NCBI GenBank assembly: GCA_022566895.1
Contig: JADFIA010000006.1
Span: 1 to 64,000 of the forward strand
Reading direction: 5' to 3'
Source: Pseudomonadota bacterium
GTDB taxonomy: Bacteria; Pseudomonadota; Alphaproteobacteria; Sphingomonadales; SMXR01
Length of the DNA stretch: 64,000 nt
In this document: positions 8,213 through 17,280 of the stretch, in pieces
Position numbering within the stretch: position 1 is the stretch's first letter
How the letters are laid out: every line of letters begins with the position of its first letter
Made by a program: the position numbers and the translations under genes
The notes under the pieces: generated by a model
Seen by the model: the letters and a program-made list of their open reading frames with translations, nothing else
Told to the model about the DNA's origin: nothing
Databases searched by the model: none

Positions 8213-8968
8213 CTATGGCTTCATAAACGGAATGATCTTGGGAACCTTGGCTTTGTATTCGCGGTACTTCTCGCCGAAAAAGTCTTCGAGATCCTTCTCC
8301 TCGTAGACCAAGGCGATCAAAATATAGATGGTCAAAAGCGTGGCAAAAAGCAGGTGACCATAGGTCATCACCGGTGTCGCCCAGAAAACGACGATCCAGC
8401 CGACCATCAGGGGATGGCGGACGATTTTGTATAGCGACCTGATCTGAAATTGATAGGCCGGCATTTCCTTGTTCCGAAGATTATAAAAAACCTGCTTGAG
8501 GCCAAACAGATCAAAATGGTCGATAACGAAGGTCGAAAAGAAGACCAGGGCCCAACCAAACCAGTAAAGGCCTACGAGAATGGTGCCGACAATGTTGCCG
8601 CTGGCGTCCCAAAGCTCGATATTGATTGGCTGCCAATAGTAAAACAGGAGAATCAACAACAGGCTCGAGACGAGAACATAGGTGCTGCGCTCGACCGCCT
8701 TGGGCACCAACTGCGTCCACCAGCTCTTGAACGCCGGCCGGGCCATCAGCGTGTGCTGCAGCCCAAACAAGGCGAGCAGGCCGACGTCCATCACCAAGGT
8801 GATACCCAACGGTCCTTCGGGGCCACTATCGATGGTTTTCGTTATCGAATAATCGCCGATAATGCCCTCGAACGAATAATCGCCAACAAAGGCCATCATG
8901 TAGAGCACGGTGCCAAAGAACATGAAATACGCGATCACGCCGTAAAGAAAGCCAATCATTTTTCCCAC
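8213..8968 (-). CDS. mddA: MddA-like methanethiol S-methyltransferase (NnrU/ICMT superfamily)
   Basis: This 251-residue membrane protein has about six helices. Characteristic blocks are LFGLQHTLMARPAFKSWW, ERSTYVLVSSL, FSTFVIDHFDLFGLKQV and YKIVRHPLMVGW, with an EEKDLEDFFGEKYREY end. This arrangement matches MddA, which methylates methanethiol to dimethyl sulfide using SAM. The RHP and EE motifs are shared with isoprenylcysteine methyltransferases, so the substrate is inferred. I chose the GTG at 8968, with AGGAGGGG five bases upstream, over the in-frame ATG at 9040. The gene is monocistronic and converges with the antiporter gene. Confidence 0.75.
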   Translation of the reverse strand: MGKMIGFLYGVIAYFMFFGTVLYMMAFVGDYSFEGIIGDYSITKTIDSGPEGPLGITLVMDVGLLALFGLQHTLMARPAFKSWWTQLVPKAVERSTYVLVSSLLLILLFYYWQPINIELWDASGNIVGTILVGLYWFGWALVFFSTFVIDHFDLFGLKQVFYNLRNKEMPAYQFQIRSLYKIVRHPLMVGWIVVFWATPVMTYGHLLFATLLTIYILIALVYEEKDLEDFFGEKYREYKAKVPKIIPFMKP

Positions 8969-9139
8969 TGTTTCCCCTCCTAAAACTCCTGGATTGCCGA
9001 TCAGGCGGCGAATATAGCCCAAATTCGGGTGCCCATTCAAAAAAAATCCAGGTCCGCCGGGCCGACAAATTTCCTCAAGACCTAAACATTGCTATTGGCA
9101 GGTTAAAAAATCTTCTGGTATAACGGCGCCCGACCCTGA

Positions 9140-9215
9140 TCCTCGGTAGCTCAGTTGGTAGAGCAAGCGGCTGTTAACCGCTTTGTCGCCGGTTCGAGTC
9201 CGGCCCGGGGAGCCA
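9140..9215 (+). tRNA. tRNA-Asn (anticodon GTT)
   Basis: The acceptor arm TCCTCGG pairs with CCGGGGA (one G-U). The D arm is GCTCAGTTGGTAGAGC. The anticodon loop CTGTTAA carries GTT, and the T arm carries GGTTCGAGTCC. The CCA end is encoded at 9213-9215. A T-run and a strong GC hairpin follow. Confidence 0.97.
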
Positions 9216-9224
9216 TTTTTCGAG

Positions 9225-9253
9225 TGGCCCGGAGTTCCATGAGCTCCGGGCCA
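9225..9253 (+). terminator. hairpin downstream of tRNA-Asn
   Basis: This is a perfect 10-bp inverted repeat: TGGCCCGGAG (9225-9234) and CTCCGGGCCA (9244-9253), with loop TTCCATGAG. It lies ten bases after the tRNA 3' end. TTT follows the stem and TTTTT precedes it, so it is a plausible terminator for the tRNA transcript. Confidence 0.55.
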
Positions 9254-9313
9254 TTTGTCCATGCCGAAACATCCCGGGGCGGCGAACACAGGGACCGCGC
9301 CCCGCCTGGTTTT

Positions 9314-10546
9314 TCAATTACTGCTGCCGGGCTCGGCTGCAGCCAACGTTTTCTCCACTTCTGCCATATAATCGCGGCACAGCGGCAGCGTGTCGATGGT
9401 TTTGGAAACCTGCATCTGAAAGACCATCTGTTTGCCGTAGCGAAAGCCGACTTCGACAGCGTTTAGATAAAACTCCCACATGCGGCAAAAGCGCTCATCA
9501 AATAAGTCCGCCACTTGCTGCCGGTTTTCCTGGAAACGTTTTTCCCAATGCCACAGCGTCTCGGCATAATGGCGGCGCAGAATCTCAAGATCGGTCACCC
9601 GCAAACCCGAAAACTCGACGGCGGCAAAGGTCTCTGAAAGGGCCGGAATATAGCTGCCGGGAAAGATGTATTTCCGCAGCCACGGCATGACCGCGCCTGG
9701 CGGACCCGAGCGGCCGATCGAATGCAGAAGCGCTACACCGTCGTCGCTCAGCAGCTCCGAGAGCTTGGTGAAAAACTCGAGATGATTCCCATAACCAACA
9801 TGTTCGTACATGCCGATGGAAACAACGCGGTCGAAGGTGCCGCTGATCGAGCGATAATCGATCAGCTCAAAGCGCACCCGATCTTCAAGGCCGCGCTGTT
9901 TGGCCCGCTCCCTGGCCAATTCCAATTGCGGCGCGGACAGGGTTACGCCCAACACTTCGACATCCACGGCCTCGGCCAGAAAGAAAGCCATGGCCCCCCA
10001 GCCGCTTCCGATATCGAGCACCCGCTGGCCCGGCCGCAGATCCAGCTTGGCGGCAATGTGGCGAAGTTTGTTCGCCTGCGCTTCTTCCAGAGTTTGTCCC
10101 GGGCTGGTGAAATAAGCGCATGAGTAATTGAGCCCGTCGTCGAGAAATAATTTATAAAGCTCATTCGAAAGATCGTAATGATGGGCCACGTTGGCCCGTG
10201 AGCGCCCTAAGGAATTGCGCTGGTAAAACGAGCGGACACGTTTGTATGTGCTGCGCAGCAGTTTTTGTACCGGTTGATCGCGAAGATTATCGCGGTTCAG
10301 GGCGAAGATCAGTAAAAGCTCACGCAGCGACCCCTCTTCGACCGTCAGTGAGCCGTCCATATAGGCTTCGCCGATCCGCAGCTCGGGGTTAAGGAAGAGG
10401 CTCCGGTGAAGTTTTGGATCCTTGAAGCGAAGTGTGACCTCGGGTCCTTTGGCGCCGCCATAAACGTGCAAGGTACCATCGGCGTCAATAATGCGAAGCG
10501 TGCCCGTCTGGACAAATCGGCTCAGCATTGCATCGAGAAGCCGCAT
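9314..10546 (-). CDS. cfa: cyclopropane-fatty-acyl-phospholipid synthase
   Basis: This 410-residue enzyme transfers a methylene group from SAM to double bonds of membrane phospholipid acyl chains. An N-terminal lipid-binding domain (residues 1-110) is followed by a Rossmann methyltransferase with VLDIGSGWGAMAFFLA near 185. Residues known to matter in E. coli Cfa are visible: Cys in NYSCAYF, Glu in MYEHVG, His in LLHSIG and Tyr in RRHYAETLWHW. I chose the ATG at 10546 over a TTG at 10567. It is downstream of vanZ on the same strand with a 200-bp gap, so it probably has its own promoter. Confidence 0.93.
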   Translation of the reverse strand: MRLLDAMLSRFVQTGTLRIIDADGTLHVYGGAKGPEVTLRFKDPKLHRSLFLNPELRIGEAYMDGSLTVEEGSLRELLLIFALNRDNLRDQPVQKLLRSTYKRVRSFYQRNSLGRSRANVAHHYDLSNELYKLFLDDGLNYSCAYFTSPGQTLEEAQANKLRHIAAKLDLRPGQRVLDIGSGWGAMAFFLAEAVDVEVLGVTLSAPQLELARERAKQRGLEDRVRFELIDYRSISGTFDRVVSIGMYEHVGYGNHLEFFTKLSELLSDDGVALLHSIGRSGPPGAVMPWLRKYIFPGSYIPALSETFAAVEFSGLRVTDLEILRRHYAETLWHWEKRFQENRQQVADLFDERFCRMWEFYLNAVEVGFRYGKQMVFQMQVSKTIDTLPLCRDYMAEVEKTLAAAEPGSSN

Positions 10547-10705
10547 GGCGACCACCACCCCCAGCAATATGCCGCACCCGCAAGCGTGACCGGGCCAGCG
10601 GCACAGTTCTCATTCTTTGATCGATCACCAGTCTAGGCGCAGGGCAATGGCGGCGGCAAGCACGATGAAAGATAGGAGGGCCGCCCGTGGGGTCAATGGG
10701 CGTTG

Positions 10706-10737
10706 CCCGGCCAAGCCGGGATTGTCTCGATCGAGAC
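10706..10737. other. tandem hairpin plus 14-bp palindrome between vanZ and cfa
   Basis: CCCGGC-CAA-GCCGGG (10706-10720) is a short perfect hairpin. Three bases later comes the perfect palindrome GTCTCGATCGAGAC (10724-10737). The pair sits just after the vanZ stop (minus strand) and upstream of cfa. No T-run is present. It may be a processing or terminator structure, or an operator for cfa. Confidence 0.3.
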
Positions 10738-10745
10738 CGCTTGCT

Positions 10746-11117
10746 CTAGGTTCGGACCTGACGCCGCCTCTGCCATTGGGCCAAGAAGATGCCGCCCGCT
10801 ACCCCGCCAAGATTCGCCACCCCGTCGAACATTTCCGGCGTCCGGCCGGGCACAAAGGCCTGGGCAACCTCCAGAAGAATGCCCAGGGCGAGCATGGCCA
10901 AGCCAAGGTAAACCCGCCGCTTGAGGGTGGAAGCAGCAATGGCACCGACCCAGGTGACCGCCCCATAAGCCAGAAAATGGGCAATTTTGTCGGAAAACGG
11001 TGGTTCAGGGATCATTATGTCCTTAGGCAATAACGACAGAATAAGGATGATCAGCGTGCCGGCAGCCCACAGGCTCTTGAGACCGCGGCGGTGGCGCGCC
11101 TGCAGTCGCTCAAGCAC
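10746..11117 (-). CDS. VanZ-like family membrane protein
   Basis: The product is about 123 residues with four hydrophobic helices. It shows the VanZ-like pattern DKIAHFLAYGAVTW in the second helix region, then LLEVAQAFVPGRTPEMFD and VANLGGVAGG. Family members are small membrane proteins, and VanZ itself contributes to low-level teicoplanin resistance. The role here is unknown. The open frame extends upstream into the methyltransferase gene. I prefer the GTG at 11117, 14 bases after that gene's stop, since the upstream residues look like out-of-frame sequence. It is probably translated from the same mRNA as the methyltransferase. Confidence 0.65.
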   Translation of the reverse strand: MLERLQARHRRGLKSLWAAGTLIILILSLLPKDIMIPEPPFSDKIAHFLAYGAVTWVGAIAASTLKRRVYLGLAMLALGILLEVAQAFVPGRTPEMFDGVANLGGVAGGIFLAQWQRRRQVRT

Positions 11118-11131
11118 CTGAAGACCTTTGC

Positions 11132-11908
11132 CTAGGGGGCGCAAGTGTGGCCCTCGGGCTTGTAGTATTTGTGCGTAAAACGGTCGCTTTCGCCGATGGC
11201 CCGCCATTTGGTCTCTTCCTCTTGGCTGCCTCTCGAGCCCCACAGGGAGGGCATCAGCGAATAGACTCCGTTGGGATGGTCCTTGGTATCTTTAGGATTG
11301 CGATTAACCTCGCTGACCGAGAGGAGGCAGAAACCGGCCCGCTTGGCGAGCATGAAAAAGTGGCTTTCGTTGACATAGCCATTCACACCCTTGGGATCCT
11401 GTGGAATGTTTTCGTCGCCCGCGTGGTCAACGATCCCGAATATGCCGCCGGGCTTGAGCATTTTATAAAGCGCGTCGACGTGCTCCTGTGCCGGCTCATT
11501 ATAGATCATGAAACCGTGGGCCCGGAAAACGAGCACCAGATCAACCTCGCCGTAGGGAACGTCATCGACCTCGTCCGGAAAGTCGGTGCGCTCGAAAAGC
11601 GGAATGTAGCGGCCCCTACCGGCCAGCAGCGGCTCCAGGATGCGGCGGTACCAGCCGCCCTGGCCGCCAGGCCAAATCTCAACCACGGTCATCTCCGGAT
11701 CGAGGCCGAAAAAGGTAAGTGTTTCGAAGGGGTGACGGTACTGGTCGCGCGCCTTATGTCGATCGGGTCGATCATCGTTGGCGATCAGGGCCTCGAGCTC
11801 GGCCCGTGTCTCGGCCGACGAAGTCAAGTGCTCAACCGCGCTGGCTGGCACGGCCAGCAAGGCCAGAAAACCAAGACTTGCTGCGATCGCTGTAAGGGAT
11901 TTGATCAT
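11132..11908 (-). CDS. predicted exported class I SAM methyltransferase-like protein
   Basis: This 258-residue protein starts with a signal peptide (MIKSLTAIAASLGFLALLAV, cleavage near ASA-VEH). A Rossmann methyltransferase fold follows. MTVVEIWPGGQGGWY replaces the usual VLDxGxGxG loop, VDLVLVFRAHGFMI marks strand 4, and MLKPGGIFGIVDH is the standard post-strand element. GGAGAGGG precedes the ATG at 11908. The frame is open to 12013, but the leader argues for the shorter form. Similar exported methyltransferase-like proteins are widespread in proteobacteria without a known substrate. SAM is not expected in the periplasm, so activity is uncertain. Confidence 0.75.
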   Translation of the reverse strand: MIKSLTAIAASLGFLALLAVPASAVEHLTSSAETRAELEALIANDDRPDRHKARDQYRHPFETLTFFGLDPEMTVVEIWPGGQGGWYRRILEPLLAGRGRYIPLFERTDFPDEVDDVPYGEVDLVLVFRAHGFMIYNEPAQEHVDALYKMLKPGGIFGIVDHAGDENIPQDPKGVNGYVNESHFFMLAKRAGFCLLSVSEVNRNPKDTKDHPNGVYSLMPSLWGSRGSQEEETKWRAIGESDRFTHKYYKPEGHTCAP

Positions 11909-12037
11909 TTTCCCTCTCCGGCCTGCCTGACATTTCTTATCCCTAAGCATTCTACGCAGCTTGCCGCAAAGGTCTAGAGCAGCGACCGCAAAATCCGATC
12001 GGCTCAGCGCCAAACCGTTGTTCAGGGAGATGCGCGG

Positions 12038-12598
12038 TCAGGACTCGGGTTCTTCCTCGAGCATCACTTTTAGGCGCTCCAAAATATCCGCCGTCCTGTT
12101 ACGATCCGCCACTCCGGGGAAATTGGCGCGGGCCATCTCGAACCAGCGCAATGCCTCCCGTAGATTTTTGTCTACACCCTCACCGAGGAAATAGAGTGTG
12201 GCCAATTCAAATTGCGCCTTGGCGTTTCCTTTTCTGGCGGCGCGGCGAAACCACACAGCGGCCTCCGCCTTATTCTCTTCGGTGCCGCGGCCACCCAGGA
12301 GCAGATAGGCATAAGCGAGTTGGGCCTGTCCGTCACCGCCCTCGGCCGCCCGAAGATACCACTGGGCTGCCTTGGCGCTGTCCTGCTCAATCCCAAACCC
12401 AAACTCATAGAGCTCGGCCAGCCTGTACTGAGCCTGGCCATCCCCCGCCTCGGCAAGCTCGAGCCAGATCTTGTGAGCGGTCTCATATTGCTGGAGGCTG
12501 TAGGCCGTTACACCATCGCCAAAGGTGGCTGCAACCGCCGGCATCGCCAGCATTAAGGCCAACGCCAAAGGCGTCCATTTGTAGAGGCGGCGCTTCAC
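12038..12598 (-). CDS. exported Sel1-repeat protein
   Basis: The 186-residue product has a signal peptide (MKRRLYKWTPLALALMLAMP, cleavage near AVA-ATF). Four Sel1/TPR-like units follow (WLELAEAGDGQAQYRLAELY, WYLRAAEGGDGQAQLAYAYL, WFRRAARKGNAKAQFELATL and a last partial one). The end is acidic (LEEEPES). It is a probable periplasmic protein-binding scaffold. The start is GTG at 12598, with AAGGAG ten bases before it. It is the first gene of a same-strand run with the exported methyltransferase (129-bp gap) and vanZ. Confidence 0.85.
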   Translation of the reverse strand: MKRRLYKWTPLALALMLAMPAVAATFGDGVTAYSLQQYETAHKIWLELAEAGDGQAQYRLAELYEFGFGIEQDSAKAAQWYLRAAEGGDGQAQLAYAYLLLGGRGTEENKAEAAVWFRRAARKGNAKAQFELATLYFLGEGVDKNLREALRWFEMARANFPGVADRNRTADILERLKVMLEEEPES

Positions 12599-12683
12599 GT
12601 ACTCTTTTCTCCTTGATCTCAGGGCCGAAGTTTAGACAATATCCCACAGCTCTCAAGCTCATTGATCAGGATGTAGGAGCACA

Positions 12684-13946
12684 ATGATGGGCCAATTATG
12701 GCATCGGATTCTGATAGCGATGGTTCTGGGGGCGCTGGCCGGATATCTTCTCGGGCCCATCGTCGAGACAACCGAGCCACGCCTAAACGCACAAATCATC
12801 AGCTGGCTCGCGCTGCCAGGCAATTTGTTCCTGCATCTTTTGCGGTTCCTCGTTGTGCCCCTGGTGATTGTTTCGGTTGTCCTGGGGATTGTTGAATCGG
12901 CGAAACTGGCCATCACCGGTCGCCTCGGCCTGGGAATGATTGGCTATTTCCTCACCACAACGGCGATTGCCGTGGTGATCGGAGTTTTGGTCGCTCAGGT
13001 GATCGCGCCGGGCCGGTCGTTGGATTTGGGGTTGTTAAGTGCCGTCCTTGGCCCGCCCGAATCCAGTGCTGGCGTTGGCCAGACCGGCTCGATACCAGAT
13101 ATGATCGTCGGCCTGATCTCAACCAATCCGGTGGCCATGATGGTCCGCGGCAGTCTTTTGCAGATTATCGTCGGTTCGGCCATCTTCGGTTTGGCGATAC
13201 CTGCGCTACCCCGGCAACAAAAGCAGGTGTTGCTTGATATCTTTGGCGCCGGGCGCGCCGCGCTTTTGGCCATCGTCACCTGGCTGATGCGCTTTGCACC
13301 CTTTGCCGTCTTCGGATTGCTCGTCCAGCTGATAGCCGATCTGGGTCCACGGGCCTTCTTTGGCCTGGGCCAATACGTCCTGACCGTGCTCGTCGCCCTG
13401 GCCGTTCTCCTGGCGGCCTATCTGGCGGTGCTGCATTTTGTGGCGCGGCGGCCGATCAAAGGCTTCTTCAAAGCGGTGATGGCACCGATTCTGGTCGCCT
13501 TTGCCACCACCTCGTCTGCCGCGACGCTGCCCGTGACCTTGAAGGCGGCCGAGGAGCGGCTCGGCGTTTCCCGGCCCACGGCGCGTCTTGTAATATCCAC
13601 TGGCGCGACCTTCAATAGTGACGGCTCGGTGGTCTTTCAGGCCGTTGTGGTGGTGGTCCTGGCACAGGTCTTCGGCCAGGACCTGGGGACAGCACAGATG
13701 CTCACCTTGCTGGGCCTGACTTTCGCCACTTCCTTCAGCGCGCCGGGGCTGCCCGGTGGTGCCATTCCGATCCTCGCGGTGATGCTCGCAGCGCTCAATA
13801 TTCCAGTTGAAGGACTGGTGCTGGTGATGGCCGTGGATCGAATCCTCGATATGTTCAGGACGGCGCTGAACGTCACCGGCGACTTGGTCGCGGCCACGGT
13901 TATCGACCGCTTCGTCGCCATCCGGGCCGAGGAATCCCAATCCTAG
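12684..13946 (+). CDS. dicarboxylate/amino acid:cation symporter (DAACS family)
   Basis: This 420-residue membrane protein has the fold of GltP/DctA-type symporters. LFLHLLRFLVVPLVIVSVVLG corresponds to helix 2-3, and the serine-rich hairpin AFATTSSAATLPVTLKAAEE near residue 278 is a family hallmark. GATFNSDGSVVFQ and FSAPGLPGGAIPILAVML match the substrate and ion-binding regions of helices 7 and 8. It moves acidic amino acids or C4-dicarboxylates with Na+ or H+. TAGGAGCACA precedes tandem ATGs. It converges with the amidohydrolase gene, only 6 bp separating the stops. Confidence 0.9.
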   Translation: MMGQLWHRILIAMVLGALAGYLLGPIVETTEPRLNAQIISWLALPGNLFLHLLRFLVVPLVIVSVVLGIVESAKLAITGRLGLGMIGYFLTTTAIAVVIGVLVAQVIAPGRSLDLGLLSAVLGPPESSAGVGQTGSIPDMIVGLISTNPVAMMVRGSLLQIIVGSAIFGLAIPALPRQQKQVLLDIFGAGRAALLAIVTWLMRFAPFAVFGLLVQLIADLGPRAFFGLGQYVLTVLVALAVLLAAYLAVLHFVARRPIKGFFKAVMAPILVAFATTSSAATLPVTLKAAEERLGVSRPTARLVISTGATFNSDGSVVFQAVVVVVLAQVFGQDLGTAQMLTLLGLTFATSFSAPGLPGGAIPILAVMLAALNIPVEGLVLVMAVDRILDMFRTALNVTGDLVAATVIDRFVAIRAEESQS

Positions 13947-13952
13947 TCGAGT

Positions 13953-16900
13953 CTACTTTTTCCAGTAGAAGGGCAGGCTTTTGCGCTCGCCGGTTACCAC
14001 CTCATTCATGGTCATTGGATCATAGAGCCGCCCGTTGAGCATCACCCGGTGGACCTTGTCGCTGTTGCGAATATCGGCCAGCGGATCGGCGTCGAGGACC
14101 ACGAGGTCGGCCAGTTTACCTTTGGCCAGCGAGCCGATATCGTCGAAAAGACCCATATATTTGGCCGGATTGACGGTCGCCGTCATCAGGGCTTCCAGCG
14201 GGCTCATTCCGCCCTGGGCGAACATCCACATTTCCCAGTGCGAAGCCAGGCCCTCCCGCTGGCCGTGGGCGCCGATGTTCACATAGACCCCCAAGTCCAT
14301 CAGCTGTTTGCCGATACGCGCATTGTCCTTGTGCGCGAAATAGTCCTCCTCCGGCGCCATGACGCGGCGGACCGAGCGTGGGTTCAGCACATCCGGCGGC
14401 ACAAGTTGCGACAGGATCGGATGCTTCCACACCTCCGTATGCTGGTACCAATAGCGCTCGCCGGCGATGCCGCCGTAGCCGACCACCATGGTCGGCGTGT
14501 AGCCGACGTTAGTCTGTGACCACAGCTGTTTGACGTCCTCGTATATGGCGCCTTGGGGCAGCGAATGCTCGATCCCGGTATTGCCGTCGACCACCATGGT
14601 CATATCCAGGTGATAGAGCGAGCCCCCTTCAGCCACCACCATCATCTTTTCCTGGCGGGCCGCGGTGACCACCTGCTGGCGCTGATTGCGGCGCGGTTGA
14701 TTGTAGTTCTTGACGCTGATCGCACCCATCGCCTTGAGGCGCCGCACGTGGGCTCGGGCATCATCGAGCGTCTCAATAAAGGCGGTCAGCTCATGGCGGG
14801 CGCCGTATAGAATCTCGCCGGTCGAGAAGATTCGCGGTGCGACGATCAGTCCGGCCCGCTGCATTTCACCGGCCGCGAAGATGTGGCTCGAGCGGTTCGA
14901 AGGATCATGGGTCGTAGTCACGCCAAGCGCCAGGGTGGCCAGATTGTGCCAGTTCTGCTCGGGCACAATCCCGGCCCGGCCCTGTCCGCCGTGGGCGTGG
15001 ATATCGATCAATCCCGGAATGATGGTCTTGCCGGCAAGATCAACCACGGTGGCATCGCTCGGTACATTGACCTCCCCTGCCGGACCAATGGCGCTGATAC
15101 GGTTGGCTCTTATGACAATCGTTCCATGCTCGATCACGCCAAGGTCCTTATCCATGGTCACGATCCGGGCACCAACCAGGGCGAGGGTACCTTGAGGCTT
15201 TTCGGCCTCGACCGCAAAGCCCAGATTTGTGCCCTTCTTGGGAGCTTCGAACTTCTCGTCGGGATCGGCTGCGGCGGCGGCCACTTGCGAAATCTTGATC
15301 TCGAAAAGCGTCGGCCCGAGGGTATAGAAAAGCCGGCCGCTGTCGGCGGTCCAACTCAAGTACTGGCCGCCGTCGCGGCTGACCTTGGTGACCGGTACCG
15401 TCTTGGCTTTCGGCCCGACCTTAATGGCCTTGCCGACCACCGACATCGGCGCCACATAGACATGATAATTCTCGACCCAAGCCAGCCATTTGCCGTCGGG
15501 GGAAAGCTGGAACTCGCGGGCAAATTCAGAGACCACCAGGTCCCGCGTTTCGGTGCCATCGAGATTGCTGCTGACCAGGTAATGCTTGTCCTTCCTGTCG
15601 TGGCCATAGACCACCCGGTCGGCCGGAGTGCCAAAATGCGGACCCTGGCCGCCGTCCTTGGTGATGCGCTCGATCGCGCCACCGTCGCTGCTGACCTTGA
15701 AAAGGCCGGCCTCGACCGACCAGTCAGGGTTGACCAGACCGCCGCCGCGGACCTTCCGGAAGACGACCTGGCTACCATCGGGCGCAAAACGCGGGTCAAT
15801 GTAATGGCCGGGCTCGGTGGTCAGGGGCGATGTCACGCCGCTGGCCAGCTCGAGCTTCATAATCGTGGCCAGTTTTTCATCGTCCCAGGCCACGTAGACG
15901 ATGCTCTTGCCGTCCGGTGCAAAACTCGGGAAGGCTTCGAAGTGATCCGTGACTTCGCTCAGCCGCTCGGGCGAACCGCCGGCCAAGGATTTCATATAGA
16001 TATGGCCAAGCGCCTCGTAGACCACCTGGCTGCCGTCCGGTGAGATCTCGGCATCGCGGATCATCAAGGCCGGGAACACGTCCGGCGCCACGACGATCTT
16101 GTGGCGCGGCGCGTCGATAACCTGCCGCTTGTCGCGGACCCGGAAGGGCACCTCGGTGACTTCCTGCGTCTTGATATCGATGCGGCGAATCTTGCCGCCG
16201 GCCCAGAAGACCACGGAGGCGCTATCGGGCAGCCAGTCCATATTCGGATAGACGCCATGGACGGCCCAGGTTTCCTGCATGTCCATGTCCAGATCTTTGT
16301 AGATCGGCCACACCCGTCCGGACTCCATGTCCTTGAGGAACAGGGCGCTGCGGGCCCGGATGCGGCGCACAAAGGCCATATATTTGCCGTCTGGCGAAGG
16401 CGTCGGACGCACTGCGCCGCCCGGACCGTTGATCACGTTTTCGATCTTGCCGTTCGACAGATCGATGCGCCGGATCTGGTAAATCTGGGTGTTCGAATCC
16501 TTGCTGTACTGAAAAGTCTTGCCGGGCGTCGTGTCCTGGCTGAAATAGACGTATTTGCCGTCCGGCGAAAACATAGGTTCGCCCAAGTCCTTCTGATCGT
16601 TGGGTTTTTTATTGAGCTGTACGCCATCTCCGCCGCCCAGATGATAGAGCCAGATTTCCCCGGCGCCTAACGAGCGCCGCGACGTAAAGTGCTTTCTGGC
16701 GGCGATAAAGCGACCGTCGGGGCTCCAGGTCGGATTATTGAGCAGGCGGAACGATTCCTTGGTCACCTGCCGGGGGTTTGAGCCGTCGGCGTCCATGATC
16801 CAGATATTGTCTCCGCCGCCACGGTCGCTAGTAAAGGCGATCTTCGAGCCGTCAGGCGAAAAGCGCGGTTGGATGTCCCAGGCGAAGCCTTTGGTTATCG

Positions 16901-17165
16901 CCTTGGCCGTGCCGCCCTCGATCGGCACAAGATAGATGTCGCCCAGAAGATCGAAGGCAATGGTTTTGCCGTCGGGCGACACATCAAGGCTCATCCAGGT
17001 GCCTTCGCTTACATCGATCGAGACATCTCTGATCTCGCCGGGTGGGTTATTGACATCCCATTTGTCCTTATTGGCCCAGGCTACATAGGGCCCAATGATG
17101 GCGAAAAAGACCCCGAGCGCCACCGACCAACGAATAACGATGGCCCGAATGCTTTCCTTCGACAT
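13953..17165 (-). CDS. large exported beta-propeller (PD40/TolB-like) plus amidohydrolase protein
   Basis: This 1070-residue protein has an N-terminal hydrophobic segment (about residues 8-30). About ten PD40 blades then run to roughly residue 650, with repeated SPDGKxIAF/VxF patterns forming a TolB-type propeller. A metal-dependent amidohydrolase domain follows: the HxH metal motif is in LIDIHAHGGQG near 722, GVTTTHDPS follows, a HG pair lies in NIGAHGQREG, and the end is KLADLVVLDADPLADI. Relatives are annotated as amidohydrolases or imidazolonepropionase-like peptidases with unknown substrate. ATG 17165 is preceded by AGGGGGAA. The frame is open to 17255, but the extra residues look spurious. 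Confidence 0.88.
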   Translation of the reverse strand: MSKESIRAIVIRWSVALGVFFAIIGPYVAWANKDKWDVNNPPGEIRDVSIDVSEGTWMSLDVSPDGKTIAFDLLGDIYLVPIEGGTAKAITKGFAWDIQPRFSPDGSKIAFTSDRGGGDNIWIMDADGSNPRQVTKESFRLLNNPTWSPDGRFIAARKHFTSRRSLGAGEIWLYHLGGGDGVQLNKKPNDQKDLGEPMFSPDGKYVYFSQDTTPGKTFQYSKDSNTQIYQIRRIDLSNGKIENVINGPGGAVRPTPSPDGKYMAFVRRIRARSALFLKDMESGRVWPIYKDLDMDMQETWAVHGVYPNMDWLPDSASVVFWAGGKIRRIDIKTQEVTEVPFRVRDKRQVIDAPRHKIVVAPDVFPALMIRDAEISPDGSQVVYEALGHIYMKSLAGGSPERLSEVTDHFEAFPSFAPDGKSIVYVAWDDEKLATIMKLELASGVTSPLTTEPGHYIDPRFAPDGSQVVFRKVRGGGLVNPDWSVEAGLFKVSSDGGAIERITKDGGQGPHFGTPADRVVYGHDRKDKHYLVSSNLDGTETRDLVVSEFAREFQLSPDGKWLAWVENYHVYVAPMSVVGKAIKVGPKAKTVPVTKVSRDGGQYLSWTADSGRLFYTLGPTLFEIKISQVAAAAADPDEKFEAPKKGTNLGFAVEAEKPQGTLALVGARIVTMDKDLGVIEHGTIVIRANRISAIGPAGEVNVPSDATVVDLAGKTIIPGLIDIHAHGGQGRAGIVPEQNWHNLATLALGVTTTHDPSNRSSHIFAAGEMQRAGLIVAPRIFSTGEILYGARHELTAFIETLDDARAHVRRLKAMGAISVKNYNQPRRNQRQQVVTAARQEKMMVVAEGGSLYHLDMTMVVDGNTGIEHSLPQGAIYEDVKQLWSQTNVGYTPTMVVGYGGIAGERYWYQHTEVWKHPILSQLVPPDVLNPRSVRRVMAPEEDYFAHKDNARIGKQLMDLGVYVNIGAHGQREGLASHWEMWMFAQGGMSPLEALMTATVNPAKYMGLFDDIGSLAKGKLADLVVLDADPLADIRNSDKVHRVMLNGRLYDPMTMNEVVTGERKSLPFYWKK

Positions 17166-17280
17166 GAAATTCCCCCTGGATTCTCTGGAAAAATGAATAG
17201 GGAGCGATTCTAGCGGCGGCCCCGGGAAAGGGCAAGCGAACCTGCAGCAACACATTCAACGGCGCTAGTCTGGGTCTTGG

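Noticed and set aside
14883-16043. 386-residue open frame on the plus strand
   Set aside because: It is antisense to the propeller/amidohydrolase gene and is a shadow of its codon bias. The same applies to 43331-44320, opposite the BNR gene.
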